A stretch of DNA of 64,000 nt, taken from NCBI GenBank assembly GCA_017451685.1, contig JAFTNV010000027.1, forward strand, positions 1-64,000, in the 5' to 3' direction. Positions within the stretch are counted from its first letter, which is position 1. Every line of letters begins with the position of its first letter. A program made the position numbers and the translations under genes. Below, piece by piece: positions 35,237-44,296 of this stretch. The stretch is from Alistipes sp. Lineage in GTDB: Bacteria > Bacteroidota > Bacteroidia > Bacteroidales > Rikenellaceae. Under the pieces are notes generated by a model. That model did not search any database. It worked only from the letters and a program-made list of their open reading frames with translations, and was not told the origin of the DNA.

Positions 35237-36112
35237 ATGGAAAAAGTTACGAAAATCGTAGTCATGGCCAAGCAGGTGCCCGACACACGCAATGTGGGCA
35301 AGGATGCCATGACGGCCGAGGGAACGGTAAACCGTGCCGCCCTCGCCGCAATCTTCAACCCCGAAGATTTGAACGCCTTAGAGATGGCCCTACAGATGAA
35401 GGATAGGATAGGCACAGCGACGGTACACGTTCTCACGATGGGCCCCCAGCGTGCTGCGGATGTTATTCGCGAGGCTATGTTCCGCGGTGCCGATGGTGGC
35501 TACCTCCTCTCAGGTAAGGAGTTTGCCGGCTCGGATACGCTGGCTACATCATACGCCCTGGCATGTGCTCTGCGCAAGATAAACCCCGACATCATCGTTG
35601 CCGGCCGTCAGGCTATCGACGGCGACACAGCACAGGTAGGCCCCCAGGTTGCCGAGAAGCTCGACCTCCCGCAGGTGACATACGCCGAGGAGCTCGTAGC
35701 CATCGACGACAAGGAGATAACCATCAAGCGTCGCTTGGAGCGTGGCTCAGAGGTTGTCGTAGCACCCCTGCCTGCCGTAATCACCGTGAACGCCTCGGCA
35801 AAGGAGTGTCGCCCGCGTAATGCCAAGCGCGTGATGAAGTTTAAGTATGCTCTTGCTACCTCGGAGCTCGCTGCAGCCGACGACAAGCTAAAAAGCTTCA
35901 TCGACGAGCGCTCGTATCTCCACATCGTGGAGTTCGCAGCGGCGGATGTAGACCCCGACCCTGCACAGCTCGGCCTCAGCGGCTCACCCACAAAGGTGAA
36001 GAAGATTGAGAACGTAGTATTCCAGGCGAAGGAGGCTAAGACATTGACATCGGACGACAAGGACATTGAGTCGTTGATGCAGGAACTTATTGCGAGCCAC
36101 ACGCTCGGTTAA
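35237..36112 (+). CDS. etfB: electron transfer flavoprotein, beta subunit
   Basis: A 291-aa protein matching the Etf beta/FixA family: MEKVTKIVVMAKQVPDTRNV at the start and the AMP/FAD-binding middle (AGRQAIDGDTAQVGPQVAEKL). ETF passes electrons between acyl-CoA dehydrogenases and other redox partners. It is followed at 21 bases by etfA and 7 bases later by an acyl-CoA dehydrogenase. Some ETFs bifurcate electrons with ferredoxin and NADH; that cannot be decided here. Confidence 0.95.
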   Translation: MEKVTKIVVMAKQVPDTRNVGKDAMTAEGTVNRAALAAIFNPEDLNALEMALQMKDRIGTATVHVLTMGPQRAADVIREAMFRGADGGYLLSGKEFAGSDTLATSYALACALRKINPDIIVAGRQAIDGDTAQVGPQVAEKLDLPQVTYAEELVAIDDKEITIKRRLERGSEVVVAPLPAVITVNASAKECRPRNAKRVMKFKYALATSELAAADDKLKSFIDERSYLHIVEFAAADVDPDPAQLGLSGSPTKVKKIENVVFQAKEAKTLTSDDKDIESLMQELIASHTLG

Positions 36113-36133
36113 CCCCTCAAAAACAAGTGAACT

Positions 36134-37153
36134 ATGAACAACGTATTTGTATATATCGAGATTGAGGATAGGGAGATTGCCGACGTGTCGTTGGAGCTCC
36201 TCACCAAGGGCCGCGAGCTTGCCAACACGCTTGGCGTGAAGCTCGAGGCTGTAGTCATAGGCAAGGATGTCGAGGCTCTCGCTCCCGAGTTGGCGAAGTA
36301 TGGTGCCGACACGGTATGGGTTGCCGACGACGAGATATTTGCCCCCTTCCGCACGTTGCCACATACGGCCGTGATGGTGGGCCTCATACAGCAGGAGAAG
36401 CCCCAGATAGCACTCTTTGGTGCTACGCCCGTGGGTCGCGACTTCGCGCCCCGCGTATCGTCAGCCCTGCACAGCGGTCTTACGGCCGACTGCACGGAGC
36501 TTGTCATCGGCGACCACAAGGATGCCAAGACGGGCAAGGAGTACGACTCGCTCCTCTACCAGATACGCCCCGCCTTCGGTGGTAACATCATCGCCACCAT
36601 CGTCAACCCCGAGTGCCGCCCACAGATGGCTACGGTACGTGAGGGTGTAATGCGCAAGGAGGCACTCGCCACACCCGCCAAGGGTGAGGTTAAGGCTATC
36701 GACTGGAAGCCCATGGTCAAGGATACCGACCTTGCCGTGCGCATCGTCGAGCGTCACATCGAGGAGCGCAAGATAAACATCAAGGGCGCCTCTATCATTG
36801 TTGCCGGCGGTTACGGCGTAGGCTCGAAGGAGGGATTTAGACTTGTTCACGAGTTGGCCGACGTGCTAGGTGGCGAGGTTGGTGCTTCGCGTGCCGCTGT
36901 CGATGCCGGCTTCACGGAGCATGAGCGCCAGATAGGTCAGACGGGTGTCACGGTGCGCCCCAAGCTATATATCGCCTGCGGTATCTCGGGACAGATACAG
37001 CACACAGCGGGCATGGATGGCTCGGCGATGATCGTGTCTATCAACACCGACCCCGCAGCCCCCATCACCAAGATTGCCGACTACGCCATAACGGGTAGTG
37101 TCGAGGAGGTCATCCCCAAGATGATAAAGTATTACAAACAGAACTCAAAGTAA
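36134..37153 (+). CDS. etfA: electron transfer flavoprotein, alpha subunit
   Basis: A 339-aa protein matching the Etf alpha/FixB family, with the C-terminal FAD-binding signature: AGGYGVGSKEGFRLVHELADV, RAAVDAGFTEHERQIGQTG, YIACGISGQIQHTAGM and INTDPAAPITKIADYAITG. It forms a heterodimer with EtfB. Normal length. Confidence 0.96.
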   Translation: MNNVFVYIEIEDREIADVSLELLTKGRELANTLGVKLEAVVIGKDVEALAPELAKYGADTVWVADDEIFAPFRTLPHTAVMVGLIQQEKPQIALFGATPVGRDFAPRVSSALHSGLTADCTELVIGDHKDAKTGKEYDSLLYQIRPAFGGNIIATIVNPECRPQMATVREGVMRKEALATPAKGEVKAIDWKPMVKDTDLAVRIVERHIEERKINIKGASIIVAGGYGVGSKEGFRLVHELADVLGGEVGASRAAVDAGFTEHERQIGQTGVTVRPKLYIACGISGQIQHTAGMDGSAMIVSINTDPAAPITKIADYAITGSVEEVIPKMIKYYKQNSK

Positions 37154-37160
37154 GGAAACT

Positions 37161-38870
37161 ATGGCAAATTTCTATAGCGATAACAAAGATTTGCAGTATC
37201 ACCTCTCACATCCGTTGATGAAGAGGATCGTCGAGCTCAAGGAGCGCAACTTTGCCGATGCTGCCGAGTACGACTATGCACCGCAGGATGCAGATGATGC
37301 CCTCGACTCATACCAGCGCGTACTGGAGATTGTGGGTGACGTGTGTGGCGAGGTCATCGCCCCGAATGCCGAGGGCGTAGACCATGAGGGCCCCCGCGTG
37401 GTTAACGACCATGTGGAGTACGCCTCGGGCACGGTGCGTAACCTCGAGGCACTCACGGCTGCCGGCCTCGGAGGCATGACCCTTCCCCGTCGCTTCGGTG
37501 GCCTCAATATGCCCGTTACGTGCTTCGCGATGGCTAACGAGATGGTGGCACGTGCCGATGCCGGCTTCGAGAACATCTGGGGCTTGCAGGACTGTGCCGA
37601 GACCATCAATGAGTTCGCCACGGAGGAGATTAAGGCTAAGTTCCTGCCCCGCGTGTCGGCCGGCGAGACCTGTGCCATGGATCTCACCGAGCCCGATGCA
37701 GGCTCTGACCTCGGCGCCGTGATGCTCAAGGCTACGTGGGATGAGGCTGCCGGCGTATGGCGTCTCAACGGCTGTAAGCGTTTCATCACCAACGGTGATG
37801 GCGACATATCGCTCGTGTTGGCACGTACCGAGGAGGGCACGAAGGATGCCCGCGGTTTGTCGATGCTCATCTACGACAAGCGCGACGGTGGCGTTAAGGT
37901 GCGCCGCATAGAGAACAAGCTGGGCATCAAGGGCTCACCCACGTGCGAGTTGGTGTTCAACAACGCCCCCGCAGTGTTGGTTGGCGACCGCAAGATGGGT
38001 CTTATCAAGTACGTGATGTCGCTCATGAACGCAGCACGTCTGGGCATCGCAGCTCAGTCTACGGGCTTGTGCGAGGCTGCCTACCGCGAGGCATTGAAGT
38101 ATGCCGCCGAGCGTGAACAGTTTGGCAAGGCCATCAACGAGTTTGCTGCCGTACGCGAGATGCTCAAGAACATGGAGGCTAAGACCCTCGCATCGCGCGC
38201 CATGCTCTACGAGACAGCACGCTTCGTCGACATATACAAGCAGCTGACGCATATCTCTCACGACCGCTCTCTCGAGGCGGAGGAGCGCCAGGAGATGAAG
38301 TTCTACAACCGCCTGGCTGACGGCTTCACGCCTCTTGCCAAGATGTTTGCGTCGGAGTATGCCAACGAGGTGGCCTACGACTCTATACAGATTCACGGTG
38401 GCTCGGGATATATGAAGGACTACGCCTGCGAGCGCTTGTACCGCGACGCACGCATCATGAACATCTACGAGGGCACGACACAGCTTCAGGTTGTTGCCGC
38501 CATCAACCACGTAACGAAGGGCACCTACCTCGAGCAGATGCTTCGCTACGAGGAGGAGCCCCGCTCGGAGGCTACAGCCGCCATGGCAGCACAGCTTAAG
38601 GAGCTTCGCAAGGTGTACGAGCAGGTTGTTGAGCGCGTGGAGACCCTCGATAAGGAGGCTACGGGATATAAGGAGTTGCACTCACGTCGCCTTGTAGAGA
38701 TTGCGGGATATATCATCATCTCGCACCTGATGCTCCGCCAGGCTACGGAGATGGAGGCCGACTACCTCAACGCTGCGAAGGTGTTTGTTAAGTATGCCGC
38801 AAAGAAGATTACCGAGGCTGCATACTACATCAATACGTCGGAGAAGAGCGATGTCGAGCTCTTCGGATAG
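37161..38870 (+). CDS. acyl-CoA dehydrogenase with C-terminal extension
   Basis: A 569-aa flavoprotein. The acyl-CoA dehydrogenase fold (about residues 60-440) shows TEPDAGSDLGAVMLKA, GCKRFITNGD and the late IQIHGGSGYMKDYACERLYRDARI, with IYEGTTQLQ (glutamate at the usual catalytic place). It is longer than the common 380-aa enzymes because of a C-terminal helical domain (about 450-569). In this operon it oxidises or reduces an acyl-CoA with EtfBA; a short-chain or amino-acid-derived enoyl-CoA is likely. Confidence 0.9.
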   Translation: MANFYSDNKDLQYHLSHPLMKRIVELKERNFADAAEYDYAPQDADDALDSYQRVLEIVGDVCGEVIAPNAEGVDHEGPRVVNDHVEYASGTVRNLEALTAAGLGGMTLPRRFGGLNMPVTCFAMANEMVARADAGFENIWGLQDCAETINEFATEEIKAKFLPRVSAGETCAMDLTEPDAGSDLGAVMLKATWDEAAGVWRLNGCKRFITNGDGDISLVLARTEEGTKDARGLSMLIYDKRDGGVKVRRIENKLGIKGSPTCELVFNNAPAVLVGDRKMGLIKYVMSLMNAARLGIAAQSTGLCEAAYREALKYAAEREQFGKAINEFAAVREMLKNMEAKTLASRAMLYETARFVDIYKQLTHISHDRSLEAEERQEMKFYNRLADGFTPLAKMFASEYANEVAYDSIQIHGGSGYMKDYACERLYRDARIMNIYEGTTQLQVVAAINHVTKGTYLEQMLRYEEEPRSEATAAMAAQLKELRKVYEQVVERVETLDKEATGYKELHSRRLVEIAGYIIISHLMLRQATEMEADYLNAAKVFVKYAAKKITEAAYYINTSEKSDVELFG

Positions 38871-38889
38871 GCGCTATATAGTTAGTAAA

Positions 38890-38924
38890 GAGGGCATCAC
38901 ACGCTGTGTGATGCTCTTTTTTTT
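38890..38924 (+). terminator. terminator of the etf-acd operon
   Basis: GAGGGCATCACAC, loop GCT, GTGTGATGCTC, then eight T residues. It lies about 20 bases after the acyl-CoA dehydrogenase stop. Confidence 0.92.
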
Positions 38925-38932
38925 GTAAAACC

Positions 38933-38964
38933 TTTGCCCAAATAAAATTATTTATCTATCTTTG
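38933..38964 (+). promoter_or_regulatory. promoter of rplS
   Basis: TTTG (38933-38936), 20 bp, TATCTTTG (38957-38964), an exact consensus match directly after the preceding terminator. Confidence 0.88.
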
Positions 38965-38971
38965 CAGCCCG

Positions 38972-39120
38972 TATCAACCTCTTATATAGGGCATAGGCAG
39001 GGTACAACCGTGGAGGGCGAGAGGCCAACGCGGCATGTGGATTATCGGCGAAGGTGCCGTTATGGTACTGCTTGGGCAGCGATAATGTTGAGCGATAAAC
39101 ATTAAAAATTTGTTGCAACA
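38972..39120 (+). promoter_or_regulatory. long structured 5' leader of rplS
   Basis: About 150 bases separate the promoter from the rplS ATG. Complementary arms are visible: AGGCAGGGTAC (about 38994-39004) against GTACTGCTT, and CGGCA against TGCCG inside. Ribosomal protein leaders of this size often bind the protein they encode, so autoregulation is likely. No named leader family was identified. Confidence 0.5.
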
Positions 39121-39498
39121 ATGAACAAAGATGCATTGATCAGACTCGTGAACGAGCAGATGTGGGAGAAGGGCGAGCAGGATGTGCCCAAGTTTGGTGC
39201 TGGTGATACTATCACCGTAACGTACCGTATTGTCGAGGGTAACAAGGAGCGCTTGCAGAGCTTCCGTGGTGTAGTTATCCAGATTAAGGGTACAGGCCGC
39301 ACGAAGATGTTCACCATCCGTAAGGTATCTAACGGTGTTGGTGTAGAGCGTATCTTCCCTCTTTACTCACCCCACATCGACAAGATCGAGGTGAACAAGT
39401 ATGGTGTAGTACGTCGTGCACGTATCTACTACCTTCGTGACCTTACAGGTAAGAAGGCACGCATCAAGGAGCGCCGCATGAAGAAGACCGAGGAGTAG
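39121..39498 (+). CDS. rplS: 50S ribosomal protein L19
   Basis: A 125-aa protein, slightly longer than the usual 115-116 aa. Family motifs: [53 protein letters not shown]. The end [20 protein letters not shown] is typical, and a short basic/acidic tail follows. L19 sits at the 30S-50S interface. It has its own promoter, structured leader and terminator. Confidence 0.98.
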   Translation: MNKDALIRLVNEQMWEKGEQDVPKFGAGDTITVTYRIVEGNKERLQSFRGVVIQIKGTGRTKMFTIRKVSNGVGVERIFPLYSPHIDKIEVNKYGVVRRARIYYLRDLTGKKARIKERRMKKTEE

Positions 39499-39520
39499 TC
39501 CTTGGCCGGCGCAACGAGCG

Positions 39521-39553
39521 AGAGAGTATTCCAAGCGGGATACTCTCTTTGTT
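39521..39553 (+). terminator. terminator of rplS
   Basis: AGAGAGTAT and ATACTCTCT (9 bp, perfect) around a 10-base loop, followed by TTGTTTTG. Confidence 0.85.
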
Positions 39554-39680
39554 TTGAAACAATGAGGAGTGAGCTATGAACAATGAGGAGTGAGGAGTGA
39601 GCAGTGAGCAGTGAGCAGTGAGTAGTGAGTAGGGAAATTAGGGAGATTAAGGAATTTAGGGAGATTAAGGAAAGGTCAGT
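39554..39680. repeat. short-period low-complexity repeats
   Basis: No gene. Words ATGAGGAGTGAG and GAGCAGTGAGCAGTGAGTAGTGAG run from about 39561 to 39631, then TTAGGGAGATTAAGGA twice (39638-39670). Similar words occur at 15154, 21038 and 33812. Confidence 0.75.
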
Positions 39681-39698
39681 CATGGCGCTGACAAGAAG

Positions 39699-39830
39699 TT
39701 AAATTTGTTGTCAGAGTGGTGCAGTAGTGGCGCTGACATGAAAAAGCCATGGATGGATAGTACTTGACGTACATTCCATTCATGGCTTTGATTGAAGCGT
39801 CGCTAATGCGCCGCTATCACAACAAATTAA
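39699..39830. repeat. long intergenic hairpin element with TACTTGACGTA apex (copy B)
   Basis: Nested arms: TTAAATTTGTTGT (39699-39711) with ACAACAAATTAA (39819-39830); TAGTGGCGC (39725-39733) with GCGCCGCTA (39808-39816); AAAGCCATG/CATGGCTTT (39743-39751 with 39781-39789); ATGGA/TCCAT; then GTAC-TTGAC-GTAC (39760-39772). It fills the space between convergent rplS and the OmpP1 gene and reaches the OmpP1 stop codon. Confidence 0.75.
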
Positions 39831-41515
39831 AAGCGGAAGCCAAGGGTAACAACAGCCTTGTGACGCATCGTGCGGAATGAGAATATCTCGCTCTCGATAT
39901 CAAGGTTGGGATCCACGGAGTCGATGGCGTAGAAGGTCTGGAAGGGGGTAAAGTGGGTTGTGGCATACTGATATGCGAAGTCGAGATATACGTTGCTGTT
40001 GAACTTAAGGCCGAAGCCCGCGGTGATGATGCTCTCCTTGGTGGGGAGGGGGTGCGTAGCAATCATATCCCTAAACTCATCGCGGAGGGTTGAGCCACTC
40101 CATATATAGCCCACGCGCACGGGAAGGAAGGGGAGAACATACCCCTCAACACCCACACGCACGGTATTGCTACCCTTGAACACATCGCGCAGAGCATCGT
40201 TATGTGCTACATCTATGGGGGCGGATTGCAGACGTGTAGACTGATACCAGCTACGCTCGTAGTCGGCAGAGAGTATCACGCGCTGCGCTATGGTAAAGGC
40301 CACACCCGTGAGCAGGCGTGAGGGTGAGCGGAAACGCCACGAGTAGCTTCCCGAGTCCTCCCAGATGCCCGAGTAGGCCTCGTCGTACATATATCCATCC
40401 TTGCCTATGTCGTAATCCTCGGGGTTGTTGCCCGCGCTATATGTTGCCGACCACATATCCACATCGTAGCGCAGGGCGAGGCTATAGTACGTCGGTGTAT
40501 GATAGGCGACACCTATGCGCAGCCAGTCTACGGGGCGTGCCGTAACGCCGAGCTTGAAGTTGAAGCCCGAGCCCGTGAGGTTGGTACGCTGCATAGAGTT
40601 CATATACTCGAGTTGGTAGGGGTAGTCCGCGCCCGAGGGGTAGCCTTGGGGGTAGTTGTAGCTCTCGCCATAGAATACGTTACGGCGGTAGCGCACATCC
40701 TGAATGCCGAGCGAGGCACCCACATATATGCGGTCGATGAAGTTGAAGCCCACGGTGAGGGCATACTCGCCTATCGAGCCACGTGTCTCCATCGACGACG
40801 ACTGGTTGATGACAGCATCGGGCGATATGCGGTCGACAACCCAGTCGCCCGTGGCCTGATCGTAGTTGATAAGGCCATTCTTATATGCTGCCGTGGCACC
40901 CCAATGGTAGGGGTCGTTGCCAAAGGGCAGACGCCCCTCCTTATTGGGCATTATGCCGTCGACATCGGCCAACGTGCAGTATACGTTTGCCATGGAGCTC
41001 GTCGCAGGGTTGCCATACGAGGCGTTCAGCGTATTCTGGTTGAAGTCGGCAATGCGGTTATAGACGAAGCCCACGTTAAGGTTCGTGAGAGCCTTTGTGC
41101 TACGATATACCGTAAAGACAGCACCGGCACTCGCCATGCCGAAGCGCTCGGTGTGATCCGAGAACTCACGGTCGCGCTTGGGCGTGCTCTTGTCGTAGTA
41201 GGGAACGCCACCCTCCGTGGGGCTCTTCGTAAACTGCATCATGGGCGTGATGCTCACATCGCTATCCACGTACATGCCTATGCCCGCGGGGTTCATCGAG
41301 GCCGAGACCATGTCGGCACCCAAGGCCGTGAAGGCGTTACCCATGGCCATGGAGCGCGCCGTGCCGTAGCTATGTGTCGTGAAGCTGAGGTTGTAGAGGT
41401 CGCCCCAGTGCAGTATGTCGTTGTCGAGGGTTATGCCTCCGAAATTGACACCCTGCGCCGAGAGCGTAGAGAGCGTAATAAAGAGAGCAACAAGCGTGGT
41501 ATAAATCTTTCTCAT
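39827..41515 (-). CDS. OmpP1/FadL family outer-membrane transporter
   Basis: A protein of 562 aa from the ATG at 41515; the signal peptide is about 1-21 (MRKIYTTLVALFITLSTLSA). The FadL-type hallmark is near the N-terminus, in ARSMAMGNAFTALGADMVSASMNPAGIGMY, followed by a beta-barrel ending in FRF. Members move hydrophobic compounds such as fatty acids across the outer membrane. An ATG at 41539 adds eight residues (MIMEKDIA) and is less likely. The gene comes last in a minus-strand run after a repeat-rich lipoprotein (41586). Confidence 0.85.
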   Translation of the reverse strand: MRKIYTTLVALFITLSTLSAQGVNFGGITLDNDILHWGDLYNLSFTTHSYGTARSMAMGNAFTALGADMVSASMNPAGIGMYVDSDVSITPMMQFTKSPTEGGVPYYDKSTPKRDREFSDHTERFGMASAGAVFTVYRSTKALTNLNVGFVYNRIADFNQNTLNASYGNPATSSMANVYCTLADVDGIMPNKEGRLPFGNDPYHWGATAAYKNGLINYDQATGDWVVDRISPDAVINQSSSMETRGSIGEYALTVGFNFIDRIYVGASLGIQDVRYRRNVFYGESYNYPQGYPSGADYPYQLEYMNSMQRTNLTGSGFNFKLGVTARPVDWLRIGVAYHTPTYYSLALRYDVDMWSATYSAGNNPEDYDIGKDGYMYDEAYSGIWEDSGSYSWRFRSPSRLLTGVAFTIAQRVILSADYERSWYQSTRLQSAPIDVAHNDALRDVFKGSNTVRVGVEGYVLPFLPVRVGYIWSGSTLRDEFRDMIATHPLPTKESIITAGFGLKFNSNVYLDFAYQYATTHFTPFQTFYAIDSVDPNLDIESEIFSFRTMRHKAVVTLGFRF

Positions 41516-41585
41516 GGCTATATCTTTTTCCATTATCATTCAACAAGGAGTATGCCGTGCCGCGACAGCATACTCCCTATATGTG

Positions 41586-42746
41586 TTATCTTCGTGACGA
41601 GGTGCTTCCTCCCGAGCGCATGCTTCCTCCCGAGCGCGAGCCTGCACCTCCGGAGAAGCCTCCGCGGTTTGTCGAGGTGCTACCGCTATTTACCGTACCT
41701 CGCGAGGTGTTGCTGCGGTTCTCGTACGATGTTGTCGTGCGGAAGTTATCGCTACGCCCCGTGTTTGTCGTGCGGTTGTAGTTGGTCGTCGTATTGCGCG
41801 TATTGTTGCGGTCGCGCGAGGTGCTTACGCCCGTCGTCGTTCCCGTTCTGCGGTCGTTGACACCCGTGCTCACAGCACCCACGTAGCGGTTGTTGCCACG
41901 GCTGTCGCTGCCATAGTTGCGATTTGTCGTAGGCGATGTATAGCGCGAGCTGTGGTTGTGAGCATCGCTATTGTAGTTGGGGCGAGGGCCTCGCGATGCC
42001 CCCGTGCCTGTGGTCGGATGGTGCGGGCCATGGTCGGGACGATGGTGTGGCGGACGCGGAGGATAATAACCGGGATAGTAGCCGGGGTAGTAACCCGGGT
42101 AGTAGCCGGGATAGTAGCCTCCCCAATACCAATTATGATAGGGGTTGTAGCATATCGTCCAGTTCCAGTCGTACCACGTATAGCGCGGGTAGCCCCACCA
42201 CGAGTAGTAGAAGGGGTAGACATAGACATTCCAGCCATAGTTCCACGGTGACGAGTAGAGGCCGAAGGTCACATTCGTAGCGCCCCACGAGCCAAACATC
42301 GAGGTTATATACTTAGGCTCGACCCACACCTGGTCACCCGAGACCATCACGTTATAGAACGCGGGGTCGTAGGCCGTGGCGTAGAACACAGCATCGTTCG
42401 TTGCGAGGTTGTAGTAGCTCGACGGCATGCGATATGTTGGCGAGGTGAAGCCGTAAAGACGACGCGCATAGGCGCTCTCGTAGGTGTCGGCAAGCACCGT
42501 CGTGAAGTTGTCACCCTCCATCATAGCCTCATACTCGGCCTGGGCGATAAGTGCCTCGTACTCCGCCTTGCGCGCCTCGGCTCGTGCCTTGTTAGCCTCG
42601 GCCTGAGCCTTGAGTTCGTTGGCAACAGCCACACGGTTGTCCGTGCGGTAGAGGTCGCTCGACCCGTATGATGTCATCATCGCCGTGCAGCCCCCAAGCA
42701 ACACCGCCATGAGAGCCATCACCATTATATGTAGTCCTCGTTTCAT
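41586..42746 (-). CDS. repeat-rich lipoprotein of unknown function
   Basis: A 386-aa lipoprotein: lipobox LLGGC (Cys20). A coiled-coil-like Ala/Glu stretch follows (about 40-75), then an aromatic-rich middle (WWGYPRYTWYDWNW), five tandem YYPG units (about 211-230), and a long Ser/Thr/Arg/Asn/Gly low-complexity tail to the end (about 240-386). The tail suits a flexible, exported or cell-surface polymer-like segment. No family was recognised. A -7 box (CAAAGATA on plus, 42768-42775) lies upstream. It is 114 bases from recR. Confidence 0.6.
   Translation of the reverse strand: MKRGLHIMVMALMAVLLGGCTAMMTSYGSSDLYRTDNRVAVANELKAQAEANKARAEARKAEYEALIAQAEYEAMMEGDNFTTVLADTYESAYARRLYGFTSPTYRMPSSYYNLATNDAVFYATAYDPAFYNVMVSGDQVWVEPKYITSMFGSWGATNVTFGLYSSPWNYGWNVYVYPFYYSWWGYPRYTWYDWNWTICYNPYHNWYWGGYYPGYYPGYYPGYYPGYYPPRPPHHRPDHGPHHPTTGTGASRGPRPNYNSDAHNHSSRYTSPTTNRNYGSDSRGNNRYVGAVSTGVNDRRTGTTTGVSTSRDRNNTRNTTTNYNRTTNTGRSDNFRTTTSYENRSNTSRGTVNSGSTSTNRGGFSGGAGSRSGGSMRSGGSTSSRR
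42061..42120 (-). repeat. in-frame 12-bp tandem repeat (five units) coding YYPG
   Basis: Five consecutive 12-bp units of the type GGATAGTAGCCG on the plus strand, with few differences. They code Gly-Tyr-Tyr-Pro on the minus strand. A candidate length-variable locus. Confidence 0.85.
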
Positions 42747-42767
42747 ACTCCTAACGTATTGTTATCA

Positions 42768-42775
42768 CAAAGATA
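42768..42775 (-). promoter_or_regulatory. -7 box of the repeat-rich lipoprotein gene
   Basis: TATCTTTG on the minus strand, 21 bases before the start at 42746. No clear -33 element. Confidence 0.55.
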
Positions 42776-42860
42776 ATCATTTTTACATAGAACCCCTTCG
42801 TTCATAGGGTCAAGCACCCATATTGTCGGGCGAAACGCCCAAACGTAGTGCCGAGCCACC

Positions 42861-43463
42861 CTACTCCCTCGCCACCTCGCGACGGTTCATGAGGGCGTGC
42901 GTTATCGTCAGCTCGTCGACATACTCCAGCTCATCACCAAAGCCTATGCCGCGCGCGATGGTCGTAACCCTAACATCGGGGAAGGCCTTCAGGCGGCTCA
43001 AGATGTAGAAGAGCGTGGTCTCACCCTCGACCGACGTCGATATTGCCACGATGACCTCCTTAATCGTTCCCGTGAGCAGCTTGTCGCACAAGAGGTCTAT
43101 CTTCAAATCCGAGGGGCCTATGCCCTGCATGGGCGAGATAACACCCCCAAGCACATGGTACATGCCGCGATACTGCCCCGTATTCTCTATCGACATCAAG
43201 TCCTGCACCTGCTCCACGACACATATCACCGAGCCATCGCGGCGCGTATCGCTACATATAGGACAGAGGTCGCCATCCGAGAGGTTGTTACAACTACGGC
43301 AGTAGCGAATGTCGTGCCGAAAGCGCGCTATCGACTGCGACAGCGAGTCGACAACCTCCGGCTCCATCTTCAGGATGTGCATCGCTAAGCGCATCGCCGT
43401 GCGACGGCCTATGCCCGGGAGGCGCTGCAACTCACCACATACGTTATCCAACAACTTCGACAT
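42861..43463 (-). CDS. recR: recombination protein RecR
   Basis: A 200-aa protein of the RecFOR pathway of gap repair. Features in order: N-terminal helix-hairpin-helix (LQRLPGIGRRTAMRLA), zinc finger (CRSCNNLSDGDLCPIC), and Toprim domain (ICVVEQVQDLMSIE, YHVLGGVISPMQG). Normal length. It starts 8 bases after batE. Confidence 0.95.
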   Translation of the reverse strand: MSKLLDNVCGELQRLPGIGRRTAMRLAMHILKMEPEVVDSLSQSIARFRHDIRYCRSCNNLSDGDLCPICSDTRRDGSVICVVEQVQDLMSIENTGQYRGMYHVLGGVISPMQGIGPSDLKIDLLCDKLLTGTIKEVIVAISTSVEGETTLFYILSRLKAFPDVRVTTIARGIGFGDELEYVDELTITHALMNRREVARE

Positions 43464-43471
43464 CGCCCGCG

Positions 43472-44293
43472 CTAGTAAATCTTCTCAACATGTGCCGTGC
43501 GTATCCACCCCTTCTCGCCATCGAGGAACAACACCTCGCTCCAGTCGCCACGGCTGCGTAGGAGTGTGATGGTCACGCCCTGTGACGGACGGCGTATAAT
43601 CTTCGAGGCACTATCGGGCGAGGCGTGCACGGGCGTGGTGTCGTTACATACCACCACGGCACGCTCATCCTCAACCACCGCCGTGCGGCTCGAGAGCGCC
43701 AGGGCCGTCGTGGTGATAAAGATGATGCCCATCATCAGCGCCACGAAGAAGCCCACCTTGCGCCACACCATACGCTCGGCAAGGAGGTATAGGAGCACCA
43801 GGGCGAGGGTCAGCGCCAGGGCTACGAGCGAGAGCACCGTCCACCCATTCGAGGTCATCATATTACGCAGCGCCAACCATACCGTTGCGATAAAGCTCTC
43901 GGGCACAGCCTCCGTGTCGTTGGTATGGTCTACGGCAATGTCGAGGTTGTAACGCGCATCCTCCATCGCGGGGTTGAGCCTCAGGGCACGGTGATAGTTC
44001 AGCACGGCACGGCCAAGCTCGCCACCGGCAAAGGGGCGCGACAGCCCGGGGGTGTACTGCTGGCCGAGCTTGAAGTAGGCACCGGCAAGGTTATAATATA
44101 GGTCTGCCGAGGCCTCGCCCAGCGCCACCACCTGCTCTAAGTTATCCACGGCGCGAGCATAGTCGCCCGCCTCGTATGCCGCGATGCCCTCCTTCCAACA
44201 CGCCTCTGCCGTGGTGCGACCATCGGCAGCGCTACCAACAACGGGCAGCAGGGCTACGGCTATTATCGACAATATTTTTGTTATGCTTCTCAT
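43472..44293 (-). CDS. batE: BatE-like TPR/SH3 protein
   Basis: A 273-aa protein: signal peptide (about 1-21), tetratricopeptide repeats (about 28-115; EAGDYARAVDNLEQVVALGEA), two transmembrane segments (about 140-185), and a C-terminal SH3-type domain (about 205-273; HASPDSASKIIRRPSQGVTI). This is the layout of BatE of the Bacteroides aerotolerance operon. It is 3 bases downstream of batD. The batABC and moxR genes that usually accompany it are not in this window. Confidence 0.82.
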   Translation of the reverse strand: MRSITKILSIIAVALLPVVGSAADGRTTAEACWKEGIAAYEAGDYARAVDNLEQVVALGEASADLYYNLAGAYFKLGQQYTPGLSRPFAGGELGRAVLNYHRALRLNPAMEDARYNLDIAVDHTNDTEAVPESFIATVWLALRNMMTSNGWTVLSLVALALTLALVLLYLLAERMVWRKVGFFVALMMGIIFITTTALALSSRTAVVEDERAVVVCNDTTPVHASPDSASKIIRRPSQGVTITLLRSRGDWSEVLFLDGEKGWIRTAHVEKIY

Positions 44294-44296
44294 CTC

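Noticed and set aside
40499..41860. Long open frame on the plus strand antisense to the OmpP1 gene
   Set aside because: Lies opposite a clear barrel protein and has only shadow-like composition.
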